Notes: generated by a model not told the origin, from the letters alone. Shown: positions 54,104-63,133, counted from the first letter of the stretch. The stretch is DNA of 64,000 nucleotides from Bacillota bacterium (GCA_040755295.1 JBFMBK010000009.1:1-64000), one strand, 5' to 3'. Translations and numbers: made by a program.

Positions 54104-55915
54104 TCAGAACTCGTCGGCGATCCCGGAGGTTTTTGCGCGTCTGCCGCCAAATACGATAAGACCGCTGATGACGGCTAAAACACCTATCCATAACAGCATA
54201 CCGTACCGGTGCATGGCGAGGTTGGAGAAAACCCCCGCGAGGACGGCCGTCAAACACATAAGGCCGGTGCTTTTCAGCATGTCCCGCACGCCGAGTCCCC
54301 TGAGCAGGACGGCGAAAGTGGCCATGCACGGGAAGTATACGGCCAGGATCGTACACGCCGTCACGAGTTGTTCCGGGGAAAGATTCAGGGGGGCCAGGAG
54401 GCCGAACGCCACATCCTTCCGCACGAAACCAAGGAAAAGAGCGATGGAGGCTTCTCCCGGAAGGCCGAACAGGAAACGGAATAACGGTCCTAAGGCGCGT
54501 GCCACTATAGGGATAACACCGGAGTAGAAAGCCAGGTTCATTACCAGCACCCCTGCCAGTACCAGGGGGATCGCTTCCTTGAGAAAAAGGCCGACCCGGA
54601 GATAAAGCTTCTGGGACAGGTTCTTCAGGTCGGGAAGGCGATAGGGCGGTATCTCCATCAGCAGGGACGGGGTGGAACCTTCAAGCTGGCGGTTTAAGGT
54701 GAGGCCGAGGATGAGCCATACGCTGAAAAGGGTCAGGAAGATGTGGGCAAGGTAAAGGAACCCGTAACGGCCGACCAAGGCGACGATCATTGCGGTTTTG
54801 GAAAAGCACGGTATTGCGATGACCATAAGGGTACTGGCGATGAATTTCTGGCGCCGGCTTTCCAGGTTGCCGATGGCGAGGGCGGCGGGAACGTTGCAGC
54901 CGAAACCCAGGATCATCGGGATAATGGCGTAACCGTGCAGACCGACCCGGTGCATAAGCCTGTCCAGGACAACCGCCAGGCGCGGCAGGTAACCGAAATC
55001 TTCGAGCACCCCCAGAACCGCGTAAAACGCGATGATATACGGCAGGACCATCGCCAGGGAGACGTACAGACCAGTCGTCAGGAGGCCGAAAGACTGTACG
55101 AAATCTATCTTATCGTTGATTAGCTGGCCGATTAACATGTGGTGGAGGAATCCATAACCGCCCAGGATGACGCTCAGTTTGTCGAGAAGAGGAGCGTACA
55201 ACCCTTCGAAAACCGGGTCGAAGACATGATCTATCAGCCCTTCGCCTATGAAGTGGATCGCCTTGAAGGCGCAAAGGAGCACCACCGCCGTGATTAAGAG
55301 GCCCGACAGCGGCATCACGCTTAAGTCTTCGAGGGTTTCGAGCAGGGTATGGTGGCGGTGAGTGACCTGCTGCACCTTTCGGACTATATGACCGACGGCG
55401 GCGTAACGTTCGTCCACCGTCTGCCAGCCTGCAAGTCCGGTACGGGCTTCATGCAGCCGGGAAACGAGCTGTTTCATCCCCTGGCCCCGGATGGCGGCGG
55501 TTGTCACCACCGGTACTCCCAGGATCTCCTCAAGCTGTCCGGGGTCGATGATCAACCCCTTGTGCTGGGCTTCATCCCAGAGATTGAGCGCTACGATCAA
55601 CGGCCTCTGCAGTTCCAGAAGCTCCAGAGTGAGGTACAGGTTACGTTCGAGGTTGGTGGCGTCGACAACGTTGATTATGACGTCGCCTTGCGGCAGCATG
55701 GCCGCGGCGACCTCTTCCGCTTTTCGCGTCGGCTCCAGGGAGTAGGTGCCGGGAACATCGATAATTTCGATTTTCCGGCCGTTGAGGTTAAGGAACCCCC
55801 TGGTATAAGCCACGGTTGTGCCCGGGTAGTTCGACGATTCTACCAGGGTTCCCGTAAGGTCCGAGAAGAAAACGCTTTTACCGACATTCGGATTACCGAC
55901 CAGTAGGACACGCAT
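54104..55915 (-). CDS. feoB: Ferrous iron transporter FeoB
   Basis: A 603-residue protein. The N-terminal G domain has G1 GNPNVGKS, G3 DVPGTY and G4 NLWD. The membrane part, from about residue 210, has paired gate regions and the motif PMILGFGCNVPAALA, with a conserved Cys. At 603 residues it is shorter than the 770-residue E. coli protein, but the core is complete. It imports Fe2+. Its ATG overlaps the feoA stop. It lies in an operon with feoA and a fur-type gene. Confidence 0.94.
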   Translation of the reverse strand: MRVLLVGNPNVGKSVFFSDLTGTLVESSNYPGTTVAYTRGFLNLNGRKIEIIDVPGTYSLEPTRKAEEVAAAMLPQGDVIINVVDATNLERNLYLTLELLELQRPLIVALNLWDEAQHKGLIIDPGQLEEILGVPVVTTAAIRGQGMKQLVSRLHEARTGLAGWQTVDERYAAVGHIVRKVQQVTHRHHTLLETLEDLSVMPLSGLLITAVVLLCAFKAIHFIGEGLIDHVFDPVFEGLYAPLLDKLSVILGGYGFLHHMLIGQLINDKIDFVQSFGLLTTGLYVSLAMVLPYIIAFYAVLGVLEDFGYLPRLAVVLDRLMHRVGLHGYAIIPMILGFGCNVPAALAIGNLESRRQKFIASTLMVIAIPCFSKTAMIVALVGRYGFLYLAHIFLTLFSVWLILGLTLNRQLEGSTPSLLMEIPPYRLPDLKNLSQKLYLRVGLFLKEAIPLVLAGVLVMNLAFYSGVIPIVARALGPLFRFLFGLPGEASIALFLGFVRKDVAFGLLAPLNLSPEQLVTACTILAVYFPCMATFAVLLRGLGVRDMLKSTGLMCLTAVLAGVFSNLAMHRYGMLLWIGVLAVISGLIVFGGRRAKTSGIADEF

Positions 55916-56154
55916 TAAGACCCCTCTAGGATAACCTTTTTCGCCAAGCCGAACCCGAGCGCGACCTGGGTTTGCTCGACGTTTACCACAACCGGCCCGT
56001 GAAGCGGCATCTCGCTGACTTTAAGAATCTCCTTGCCGGGAATGATGCCGAGGGCGTTGAGCCGCTTCGCCGCCTGGACACCGCCGGTGATTTGGAGCAC
56101 CCGGCCCCGGGTTCCCTTCTTCATCTCCGTGAGTGTGTAACGAATGGTTGACAT
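55915..56154 (-). CDS. feoA: FeoA family protein
   Basis: A 79-residue SH3-like protein (GTRGRVLQITGGVQAAKRLN, then GIIPGKEILKV and PVVVNVEQTQVALG). It binds FeoB and promotes Fe2+ uptake. The short gap to fur (3 bp) and the overlap with feoB show one transcript. Confidence 0.92.
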   Translation of the reverse strand: MSTIRYTLTEMKKGTRGRVLQITGGVQAAKRLNALGIIPGKEILKVSEMPLHGPVVVNVEQTQVALGFGLAKKVILEGS

Positions 56155-56157
56155 TAA

Positions 56158-56607
56158 CTATTCTTCACTGCCTCTCTCATTGCGCGTCTGGCTGCATTCG
56201 TGGCACAGCCCGGTTATCTTCTGCGAAAAACCGGCGGTGCTGAACTGGTAGCGTTTTCGCAGTTCACCGTCGAGATCTAACAGCAACTCGGCGGCGAATT
56301 CAATCACCCGGTTGCAGCTTGCGCACACCAGGTGGTGGTGCGTTTCAAAACCCTGCTCGTAGTAACCTTTGTTTTCCCCGAGGTCGAGTTTTCGCAGCAG
56401 GTTTGACGAAACAAGAAGGTCAAGAGCGCGGTAGACGGAGGCGCGGGAAACTTTATCACCGCGGGCTCTGAGGCTGTCGAAGAGTTCGTCGGCCGTGAAA
56501 TGGTCGTGAAAACCCAGGATGGCCTTGAGAACCGCTTTTCGTTCGTTGGTTAATTTGCCGCCGCGCGTCGCCAAAAAGTCGCGAAAGCTTTCCAGTTTAG
56601 GGGGCAT
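56158..56607 (-). CDS. Fur-family metal regulator
   Basis: A 149-residue Fur protein. The winged helix covers about residues 10-80 (LTNERKAVLKAILG, RASVYRALDLLVSS). The regulatory part has the HHHLVCASC motif and a second CHEC, the structural zinc site. As the first gene of an operon with feoA and feoB it is probably an iron sensor that represses its own operon; a near-perfect palindrome is 33 bp upstream. Confidence 0.9.
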   Translation of the reverse strand: MPPKLESFRDFLATRGGKLTNERKAVLKAILGFHDHFTADELFDSLRARGDKVSRASVYRALDLLVSSNLLRKLDLGENKGYYEQGFETHHHLVCASCNRVIEFAAELLLDLDGELRKRYQFSTAGFSQKITGLCHECSQTRNERGSEE

Positions 56608-56639
56608 GCCTTTCCTCCGCCAAGAGGATTAATTGAGAC

Positions 56640-56660
56640 TGAGACTAAGTCTTAATCTCA
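56640..56660. promoter_or_regulatory. Palindrome upstream of the fur-feoAB operon
   Basis: TGAGACTAAG T CTTAATCTCA is a 21-bp palindrome with one mismatch. A partial third arm (TTGAGAC) overlaps it at 56634-56640. It lies 33 bp upstream of the fur start and about 290 bp from the DtxR-type gene on the other strand. It is a likely metal-regulator operator, whether for Fur or for the DtxR-type protein. Confidence 0.6.
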
Positions 56661-56946
56661 GCAAACAGATTATATTCCGAGAAAGGGTGTGTGTCAAGAG
56701 TTTATCAACAAGAATATTAATGTACCGCCTTGAAAGTATTTTTCGCAATCTGCCCTGAGGCCTGTCTTCCGTCGCGAATATCAGATGGCTGCATGGCTAT
56801 AAGGCCGGTAATAAATATGTACCGGCCTCTATACATTTTATAGGGATAAGCAGCGGACCGAAAACATGTTGCTTCTCAGTAAAAGACCGCTCGTTGCCCG
56901 TAAGGCGGCCTCGGCTGAAGGGACGCTTTGCGAGGGGGGGATTGCC

Positions 56947-57390
56947 TTGTTGTCGCCGAGTCTTGAGGACTATCTGGAAGAAATCTATCGTATAAGCGCA
57001 AGGGGCGAAACCGTGCGGGTGACGGACATCGCCGCCTGCCTCGGCGTCCGGCTCCCGTCGGTGACAAGGGCCTTACAGAAGCTGGCCGCGGATGGGTACA
57101 TCAGGTACCGTCCTTATAAAGATATAAAACTGACCGAAAAAGGAGAATGTCTGGGCAGTTTCCTGGTGGAAAGGAACCGTATTATACAGGGATTTTTGAG
57201 CCTGATCGGTTCAAAGTGCGACGTTGTCGCCGAGGCGGAGGCCATCGAGCATTATCTTTCCTTGCCTACGCTTACGGCAATCATCAAATTTGTACAGTTT
57301 ACCGAACTATACCCGACATGGCTTGAGCGGTATAACCTGTTTTGCGCCGAAGAAGAAACGAAGGACCGGGTCACATTGACCCCGGTCTAA
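56947..57390 (+). CDS. mntR: DtxR/MntR-family metalloregulator
   Basis: About 147 residues from TTG 56947, behind GAGGGGGG; ATG 56866 lacks a good site. It begins LLSPSLEDYLEEIYRI, the standard MntR N-terminus, has the helix-turn-helix TDIAACLGVRLPSVTRALQKL and the metal-binding dimer domain with AEAIEHYLS. It has no C-terminal FeoA-like domain, as in MntR. It probably senses Mn2+ or Fe2+ and may act on the adjacent GDT1 genes. Confidence 0.83.
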   Translation: MLSPSLEDYLEEIYRISARGETVRVTDIAACLGVRLPSVTRALQKLAADGYIRYRPYKDIKLTEKGECLGSFLVERNRIIQGFLSLIGSKCDVVAEAEAIEHYLSLPTLTAIIKFVQFTELYPTWLERYNLFCAEEETKDRVTLTPV

Positions 57391-57459
57391 GAGACTGTTG
57401 CTTGGGGAGGTCGGATACAGGGTAGAGTTCCTTAAGAACATACAGGTTTCTTTCCGGCG

Positions 57460-57855
57460 TTAAAGGTTTTTTGCGGTACTCTCCCAAGAATCCGGTCCAG
57501 GCGCGGCCACGGTTTTGCCGAAAGGCATCTCTTCAGTTTGTTTCGCACCCGCAAGACCCGTTCTTTCAAGGACTTTGAAGTGCCGGGTAAGGCTTATCAC
57601 CCCGATAAGCAGAAAAACCAATCCGGTGCCGCGGTTGATGGCCGCCGGGCTTATATAACGCGCCAGCGTCGTGCCGACAGTTACTTCTACGATTACGCAG
57701 AGGGTAAGGGCGATCGCACTTGCCGCAAATATAAGCCAGCGTTTCGCCGGGTTGTTGCTCGTAATCAGAAGCACCGCCATCTGGGTCTTGTCGCCCAACT
57801 CGCACAGTACTATCAGGATGTAGGTGGTCAACCAGGTAAGGAGTTTTATGCTCAT
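57460..57855 (-). CDS. GDT1/TMEM165-type half protein, second of pair
   Basis: About 131 residues from ATG 57855 behind GGGGAGAA. Three membrane helices, with the conserved E-x-G-D-K-T motif in VLCELGDKTQMAVLL. Full-length family members have two such repeats; here each gene has one. They should form a heterodimer. The family exports or exchanges Mn2+ (and Ca2+). The last 35 residues form a polar tail. Confidence 0.85.
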   Translation of the reverse strand: MSIKLLTWLTTYILIVLCELGDKTQMAVLLITSNNPAKRWLIFAASAIALTLCVIVEVTVGTTLARYISPAAINRGTGLVFLLIGVISLTRHFKVLERTGLAGAKQTEEMPFGKTVAAPGPDSWESTAKNL

Positions 57856-57898
57856 AACGATTCTCCCCGCTGTGGTTAAAGGTTCCAATTGGAAGAGG

Positions 57899-58219
57899 TC
57901 AAACCTTCTGATTCAACTGGATGTTGCCGATTATGCCGGAGACCAGAAGGGCCCCCAGCATCAAAAACGCTATGCCGGAAATCAGTCTGATGGTGGAAGG
58001 TTGAATAAAACGGGCCATTATTTCCGACCCGATAACCACCTCCAAAAAAGTGGTGCAGATCAGCGCCATGGCCGAACCGAGTCCCACCCAGAGGACGTAG
58101 GCGGGCTTCGCCCCGGCCAGCAGCAGGGTGGTGATCTGGGTTTTATCTCCCATCTCAGACAAAAAGACGACACCCATCGCGGAAAGGAACAGGCGCCGAT
58201 TTAACCCGCGTATCTGCAT
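57899..58219 (-). CDS. GDT1/TMEM165-type half protein, first of pair
   Basis: A 106-residue protein with three membrane helices and the motif VVFLSEMGDKTQITTLLL. It is the partner of the next gene, 43 bp downstream, which has the second copy of the ExGDK motif. ATG 58219 has a GGAGG site. A palindrome 90 bp upstream may bind the nearby DtxR-type regulator. No manganese riboswitch was recognised in the leader. Confidence 0.86.
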   Translation of the reverse strand: MQIRGLNRRLFLSAMGVVFLSEMGDKTQITTLLLAGAKPAYVLWVGLGSAMALICTTFLEVVIGSEIMARFIQPSTIRLISGIAFLMLGALLVSGIIGNIQLNQKV

Positions 58220-58308
58220 AATTCCGGGTATTCCTCCTTTCGTAACGACGTGTAAAAGAATCCGGGACGGTATCCGCCCCTCAAGGGCGTGCCCGAAACG
58301 CGTCTTCT

Positions 58309-58324
58309 GTTAGTTGAGACTAAC
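58309..58324. promoter_or_regulatory. Palindrome upstream of the GDT1-type pair
   Basis: GTTAGT TGAG ACTAAC has perfect six-base arms. The TTAG/CTAA half-sites resemble those of DtxR-type regulators, and TGAGACTAA is shared with the palindrome ahead of fur (56640-56660). Confidence 0.55.
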
Positions 58325-58471
58325 AACCTTGTGCTTCATGCTATGTGCGGGGTTTGCTCCGCGTTACAGTCTAAAATATGGGAGAAGGGTCAGGCCGGAT
58401 TGCAGGGGTAAGGGTTCGAAGCAGAGGATGTGAGGGGGAAAAACCGTGCCGGGTGGGGCGGTTGGAGATGT

Positions 58472-59104
58472 TTACCTGATAAATACGGCCATTATTGCGG
58501 CCATCGGGACCAGCGAAACAACGACGATTGAGAAACACAGCGCCGGGTTGATTCCGTGAATCCGTCGTAGGGCGATTACGGAAGCAGCCAACATCCAGGC
58601 GATGGGTATTACAAAAACCCTGAGGTTTTCAACCCACGCCGGCCACGGCACCTGATGAACGCCTTTAAAAAACAATATGGGCGCTATGAAAGCCTCCGGC
58701 AGCCAGGTCAAAAAAATCCACGGGGTTAGAATAGTGAAATTCTGCGACGCAAAGGTGGCGTCAAAACTCCCCTTTCCTCCGGCGGCCTTAGCCAGGAGAT
58801 ATACCAATCCGGAGTACGACAGCATACCGGCGAAACCGATCGGGATGGTGGTGAAGGTTTGTACCAGGTACCACTTTTCGAGCGGGATGGTCAGGAAGGG
58901 TTTTGCCACCGGCAGGTGGTTAAGTAGGTAGTATACGAGCGCGACGATGGAATACGCGAAATAAAATACCAACGAAAACCAGAAACCGGCCCACACTCCC
59001 CGGGGGTCCCCGGCGATTTCCTCGGACGCCTCCTTCGGATGCGCAATAAACCTGATTAAGTACGAAGCCGTTTTCCTAAACACGTTTTTTCCCAACCCCA
59101 ACAA
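58472..59104 (-). CDS. Yip1-domain membrane protein
   Basis: A 210-residue protein with five membrane helices of the Yip1/YIF type. The N-terminal part has a short cytoplasmic helix with FIAHPKEASEEI, the common start of the bacterial Yip1 family. The function in bacteria is unknown. It is alone: a terminator for the next gene precedes it and 250 bp of gene-free DNA follow it. Confidence 0.8.
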   Translation of the reverse strand: MLGLGKNVFRKTASYLIRFIAHPKEASEEIAGDPRGVWAGFWFSLVFYFAYSIVALVYYLLNHLPVAKPFLTIPLEKWYLVQTFTTIPIGFAGMLSYSGLVYLLAKAAGGKGSFDATFASQNFTILTPWIFLTWLPEAFIAPILFFKGVHQVPWPAWVENLRVFVIPIAWMLAASVIALRRIHGINPALCFSIVVVSLVPMAAIMAVFIR

Positions 59105-59113
59105 TTATTATAT

Positions 59114-59153
59114 ATAAAAAAAGCCGGAGTAATAGTTGATTATTACTCCGGCT
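59114..59153 (-). terminator. Terminator of the small subtilase gene
   Basis: AGCCGGAGTAATA (59122-59134) and TATTACTCCGGCT (59141-59153) form a perfect 13-pair stem with a six-base loop. On the minus strand it is followed by TTTTTTTATATA. It lies 35 bp behind the stop of the protease. Confidence 0.93.
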
Positions 59154-59188
59154 GGTTATGGATGCGTTTGAAGATTAACGGTTAAGTT

Positions 59189-60358
59189 TTACTGCACCGC
59201 GTTAAAGGCGTTGATTCGGCCGTTGGGACACCAGTCTACCGCGTCGCAGGTGGACTCGATGCGCCACCGCACCAGGTTGTTGTCGGCGCCGTAACCTGTT
59301 GCCCAGAGAAGCGCCGCGAGGCCGGAAACGTGAGGCGTGGCCATCGACGTGCCGCTCAGCGAGCCGTAATTGAGCTTGCGTAAGGTCGACTTATGATTGG
59401 GCAGGGTGGAGAAGATGCTCACACCCGGCGCGGCAACATCCACCCAGTCGCCGTATGAGGAAAAACTTGCTTTGGCGTCGTTCTGGTCGGAGGCCGCGAC
59501 GGCGATGCAAACGTCGTAACGGGCGGGATACAGCGGGTCGGAAGTGCCGCTGTTGCCGGCCGCCGCGCATATCACCGCACCTTTACCCCAGGCGTATTTG
59601 ACCGCGTCTTCAAGCGTCGTAGACGGCGCTGCGCTGCCGAGGCTCATGTTGATCACCTTCGCGCCGTTGTCCGCCGCCCAGGTGATGCCGCCGGCGATCC
59701 AACTGTTGTAACCGCTGCCGTTATCGCCCAGGACCTTGCCGTTCATGATTACGCAGTGATAACCCGTACCGGCGACACCGATGCCGTTGTTGGTAACGGC
59801 GGCGGCGATCCCGGCTACGTGGGTGCCGTGCCCGTACTTGTCGTCAAAAGTTTTGCTCCGGGTGAAGTTTTTATTGGCTGTAATCTTACCCGCAAGGTCC
59901 GGGTGGTTCTGGTCGACGCCGGTGTCAAGGACGGCGATCTTTACCGCCGCGCTTCCGGTGGTTACGTCCCAAGCCCCGGGGGCCTGGATCTTGCTCATGC
60001 CCCACTGCTGATTAAAGTAAGGATCGTTGGGAACGGCGAGGGCTTCCGCCACATAATCCGGTTCGGCATACTCTACGGCGGTTTCGTCTCTATAAGCCTT
60101 GACCTTTTCGAGTGCCTTGCCCGCGGGCACCTTTACCACCTGTACGCTTAGGGCGGCAATCTCATCAATCGACTGGCCGCCGTGCCTGGCGTGAACCTTT
60201 TGTTTTATGCTGTCGCTCGTACCCGGTTTGAATTTGACGAGGATCTGGTCGGCGGCGAAATCCGGGTCCTTCGCTTTGCCCGACGCCATGAGCGGCACGG
60301 TAAACACAATGAGGCCCAATATTATGAAAAGAGCGAGACAAAGACGTTTCAACTTCAT
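59189..60358 (-). CDS. Secreted subtilase (thermitase-like)
   Basis: A 389-residue secreted protease. A signal peptide (residues 1-25) is followed by an I9-type propeptide (about 35-105, QILVKFKPGTS) and a compact S8 domain. Catalytic residues: Asp in VLDTGVD, His in HGTHVAGIAA, Asn in AAAGNSG, Ser in GTSMATPHVSG. The Asn-Pro-Asp-Leu and VNAYNAV-like end (GRINAFNAVQ) match thermitase and aqualysin-type enzymes. It is about a third of the size of the surface protease at 39873 and has no anchor. Confidence 0.93.
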   Translation of the reverse strand: MKLKRLCLALFIILGLIVFTVPLMASGKAKDPDFAADQILVKFKPGTSDSIKQKVHARHGGQSIDEIAALSVQVVKVPAGKALEKVKAYRDETAVEYAEPDYVAEALAVPNDPYFNQQWGMSKIQAPGAWDVTTGSAAVKIAVLDTGVDQNHPDLAGKITANKNFTRSKTFDDKYGHGTHVAGIAAAVTNNGIGVAGTGYHCVIMNGKVLGDNGSGYNSWIAGGITWAADNGAKVINMSLGSAAPSTTLEDAVKYAWGKGAVICAAAGNSGTSDPLYPARYDVCIAVAASDQNDAKASFSSYGDWVDVAAPGVSIFSTLPNHKSTLRKLNYGSLSGTSMATPHVSGLAALLWATGYGADNNLVRWRIESTCDAVDWCPNGRINAFNAVQ

Positions 60359-60977
60359 TCAATACATACCTCCAAAAAATATTGACCACTTGCGTTTACA
60401 ACTCCACATGATTGAAACTCCGAGCTGATCCCCTGTATCTTTTATACTTGGCTTCTTCCGGCTGGATACCGTCCGTTCGTGGTTGACCGGGAACGTAACT
60501 TCTTATCTCATCGTCGGGTCCAGCACTCACAAGGTGTTAACGCCGCTGGTTGACGCCTCCTTTCTCAGAATAAGTTAATACTTTAATGTCCGGCGCTTCT
60601 GCCGGCATAATCACCTTGACAGATAACTTTGCTAAAAAGGGTATCATTAATAAGTACAAAAGGGTAAACAGTTTTCGGGCTTATCGGCAGCCTGAAAGGG
60701 CGGCTTTTTTAAGCACTGATAAAATAAACTCTTCGATTTAAAACAGCATTTTCCTTCTTGAATAACGGGGATTATAGGAAGTATCCGCAACAAGTGAAAA
60801 GGCGGGTCGGAAACCGTGAAAGCAGGCGGGGAGTCCGCCGTCAGGGATAATCCTCTGCCAACGAGACTCGTTCTCACTGATGAACCATGACGGTGTCTAA
60901 CTCGATAATCGATAACGACCCCGCACAATCTTATTATCAGGTTGCGTAGAAAAAACATGATTTCCCTGCTTACTGAT
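60359..60977. other. Gene-free stretch, about 620 bp
   Basis: The longest non-coding stretch in the window. It holds a TTGACA (60616-60621) with TATCAT at a long spacing, and a GC-rich hairpin GGCGG/CCGCC (60817-60831). A minus-strand frame of about 100 codons exists but lacks a ribosome binding site and coding character. I see no known riboswitch or small RNA. Confidence 0.45.
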
Positions 60978-61011
60978 AAAAAAACCCTGAGATTTGCTCC
61001 CCAGGGGTTTT
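60978..61011 (-). terminator. Terminator of the heme lipoprotein gene
   Basis: On the minus strand CCCCTG (61007-61002) pairs with CAGGGT (60989-60984), followed by TTTTTTTATC. The opposite strand has a weaker run. Confidence 0.75.
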
Positions 61012-61072
61012 AAAACAGCTGATTACGCAATTAGAAATACCATGAATTCTCTGCTCTGCTGAGATTTAAAAC

Positions 61073-61471
61073 CTAGTTTGAGGGCGGGTGGCAACCCGCG
61101 CAATTTTCTTGGGCGTGACCCGTAGGTAAATTTGCTCCATGGCAGCCAATACAGTCATCCCCAAAAGTTGTGTGATCCGCAGGTTGTTTGGCTGGACCGG
61201 CCGGTGCCGGTTCTTCCTCGTCCGGTTCCTCCTTGGCCGCATTATCCGCCGCCGGATTATTTGCCGCAGGCTCCTCTGCCGCTGGTTTATCTTCAGCCGG
61301 CTTGTCCTCCGCCGGTTTCTCCGCCGGTTGTTCTTTGGCCGCCGGTTCCGCTGCCGGCTGTTCCGCCTGAGGCTTGGACGTCGGCTCAGTTTTTTTACCG
61401 CCGCAACCGGTCAAGAACAATCCCGCGGCTAAAAGCACTACAATGATAAGTAACCATTTGGTTCCGCGCAT
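61073..61471 (-). CDS. Lipoprotein with two heme c motifs
   Basis: About 132 residues from ATG 61471, behind AGGGAGGTGAACG. A signal peptide ends in the lipobox FLTGC (about Cys 23). Residues 30-105 are a repeat-rich linker of Pro, Ala, Glu and Lys (PAEDKPAEDKPAAEEPA). The end has two heme attachment motifs, CIGCHGAN and CAGCHPPSN, 17 residues apart. It is probably a diheme cytochrome tethered outside the membrane by a flexible arm. No cytochrome maturation or partner genes are near. Confidence 0.87.
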   Translation of the reverse strand: MRGTKWLLIIVVLLAAGLFLTGCGGKKTEPTSKPQAEQPAAEPAAKEQPAEKPAEDKPAEDKPAAEEPAANNPAADNAAKEEPDEEEPAPAGPAKQPADHTTFGDDCIGCHGANLPTGHAQENCAGCHPPSN

Positions 61472-61880
61472 TCGTTCACCTCCCTGTTGTGTTTTATTTG
61501 TCCTGATTATATTACTAAAAATCGACGAAGGCAAAGCACGAAAGAGCACGATTTGCAAAGAAAAATAACCGTGCAAAGAAAAATAGGATGAAATAAGGGG
61601 AATCATGGGGAAAGCAGGGGTGGGAAAGTGGAGAAGCTGCTTTTTAAAGAGCAGCTTCAGGCGCTGTCAGGAGAAGTATAAAGCCGGGCTTTCGGGATAA
61701 CGGAAACCTTCTTGCACCGGAAACGCGGTTCTTCTTCGTCGTTAAAAACACCAAATTTGGGAGGTAATTGCAGGAGAACCAGTGTGGTATCGCGAATAAT
61801 TCCGATAGCGTCTATGCCGGCGGGGGGTAGTAAGGACCGCGCATGGTTCGTACAAAATACAGGTAAGGAGTATGCATCGT
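61472..61880. other. Divergent intergenic region with hairpin
   Basis: About 410 bp between the heme lipoprotein (minus) and the next gene (plus). A perfect hairpin, GAAGCTGCT (61633-61641) with AGCAGCTTC (61650-61658), is present, without a T-run on either strand. No gene is seen. Confidence 0.5.
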
Positions 61881-62993
61881 ATGAAAAAGAATTGTTTCGC
61901 GCTTGCTGTCGGGTTACTGCTTCTGGTTCTTTTCCCTTTGACCGCCGCCGCGGGGCAGAATGATGTAAAGCTGAGCATCAACAACCAGTTAATTTATGTC
62001 GACGTTAACCCTGTGATCAGCCAGGGACGGACCCTGGTGCCTTTGCGGGGCATTTTTGAAGGAATGGGCGCCGCTGTCGAGTGGGACGCCGCTACGAAGA
62101 CCATAACGGCGACTAAGGGCGATGTTGTAATGAAGCTGGTGATAAACAACACCACCGCCGTGGTCAACGGAACTCCGGTTAAACTGGACGTTCCGGCGAA
62201 GATCGTGAACGGCAGGACCATGGTCCCCGTGAGGTTTATTTCCGAAAGCCTGGGCGCTCAGGTCGACTGGGATAGTGCGACGAAAATCATCGCCATCCGG
62301 GATGCAACCGTTCAACCCGTGAATTACGAGGCGCTCTACGACGCTATGAAAGGCTCGCGAAACTCCCGGTGCCAGTTCGATTTCGACGAACATATCACCT
62401 TCAACGGACAATCCGGGGATATGAGGCTAACGGGCAGCGCGGAGGTTTACGGAAGCGACATGCACTTTGACGGTAATCTGTCGATGAACATCCTGACCGT
62501 GAATAAGACTTCAAAGATAGAGACCGTGCTAAAAGACGGTACCATTTACACCAGGATGGACGATCAACCCTGGGTCACTGCGGAAATGCCCTTGACACAA
62601 GAAGAGTGGACCGAAATGTCGGTTTCGGAGGACGCTTTTACGGCGCTGATACGGAGCGTCCCTGTGAAACAGGAGGAGGGCGTGCTTAACGGAGAACCGG
62701 TGACCGTATATACCATATACACCGGGAAGGCGGAACTGACACAGCTATTCAACAACATGTACGGCGGAGACCTTAACGACCTTCTGGAGTCACTGGGCGG
62801 AGACTCGTCGGTTTCGGATCTTAACTATCTGATAACCTGTTACGTTAATGAAAAGGACCAGTTGGTTAAAGAGGACTTCCGGTTAAATATTTCTATGATG
62901 GTTTCTGGTGTTCAAATGAGTGTGCAGGGCACCGGCGGCGCGACATTCTCGGATTTCGGCGAGGCGTTCGACATAACCGCTCCGGTCCTATAG
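61881..62993 (+). CDS. Secreted protein with copper-amine-oxidase stalk domains
   Basis: About 370 residues from ATG 61881 (AAGGAG ten bases upstream; ATG 61872 is too near). After a signal peptide (to about residue 26), two copies of the copper amine oxidase N-terminal fold are visible: VDVNPVISQGRTLVPLRGIF with a following WDAATKTI, then LDVPAKIVNGRTMVPVRFIS with WDSATKII. The C-terminal 240 residues are a beta-rich domain like LolA/LppX-type proteins (DAFTALIRSVPV, YVNEKDQLVKEDFRLNI). Stalk domains are common on clostridial surface proteins; no oxidase activity is implied. Confidence 0.85.
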   Translation: MKKNCFALAVGLLLLVLFPLTAAAGQNDVKLSINNQLIYVDVNPVISQGRTLVPLRGIFEGMGAAVEWDAATKTITATKGDVVMKLVINNTTAVVNGTPVKLDVPAKIVNGRTMVPVRFISESLGAQVDWDSATKIIAIRDATVQPVNYEALYDAMKGSRNSRCQFDFDEHITFNGQSGDMRLTGSAEVYGSDMHFDGNLSMNILTVNKTSKIETVLKDGTIYTRMDDQPWVTAEMPLTQEEWTEMSVSEDAFTALIRSVPVKQEEGVLNGEPVTVYTIYTGKAELTQLFNNMYGGDLNDLLESLGGDSSVSDLNYLITCYVNEKDQLVKEDFRLNISMMVSGVQMSVQGTGGATFSDFGEAFDITAPVL

Positions 62994-63133
62994 CCGCAAA
63001 ATAATCTGCATTGGGAGGGGCTATTGACCCCCAAGGAACAGGTCCTTTTCGGCCGGGTATTTTAGATATGGCCCCCCTGAGTACCGACTGTTTGGATGCG
63101 GTTAAAACAGTTACTGTGGTAAGGTGGTGAACC

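Noticed and set aside
58220-58400. Manganese (yybP-ykoY) riboswitch ahead of the GDT1-type genes
   Set aside because: Searched for because the family is often controlled this way, but the conserved loops could not be found; a palindrome is a better candidate.
60780-60900. Cobalamin or c-di-GMP riboswitch-like hairpins
   Set aside because: Some short matches are present, but the order of conserved blocks is wrong for both classes.
60647-60958. Minus-strand frame of about 100 codons
   Set aside because: No ribosome binding site, biased toward chance composition, and no recognisable motif.
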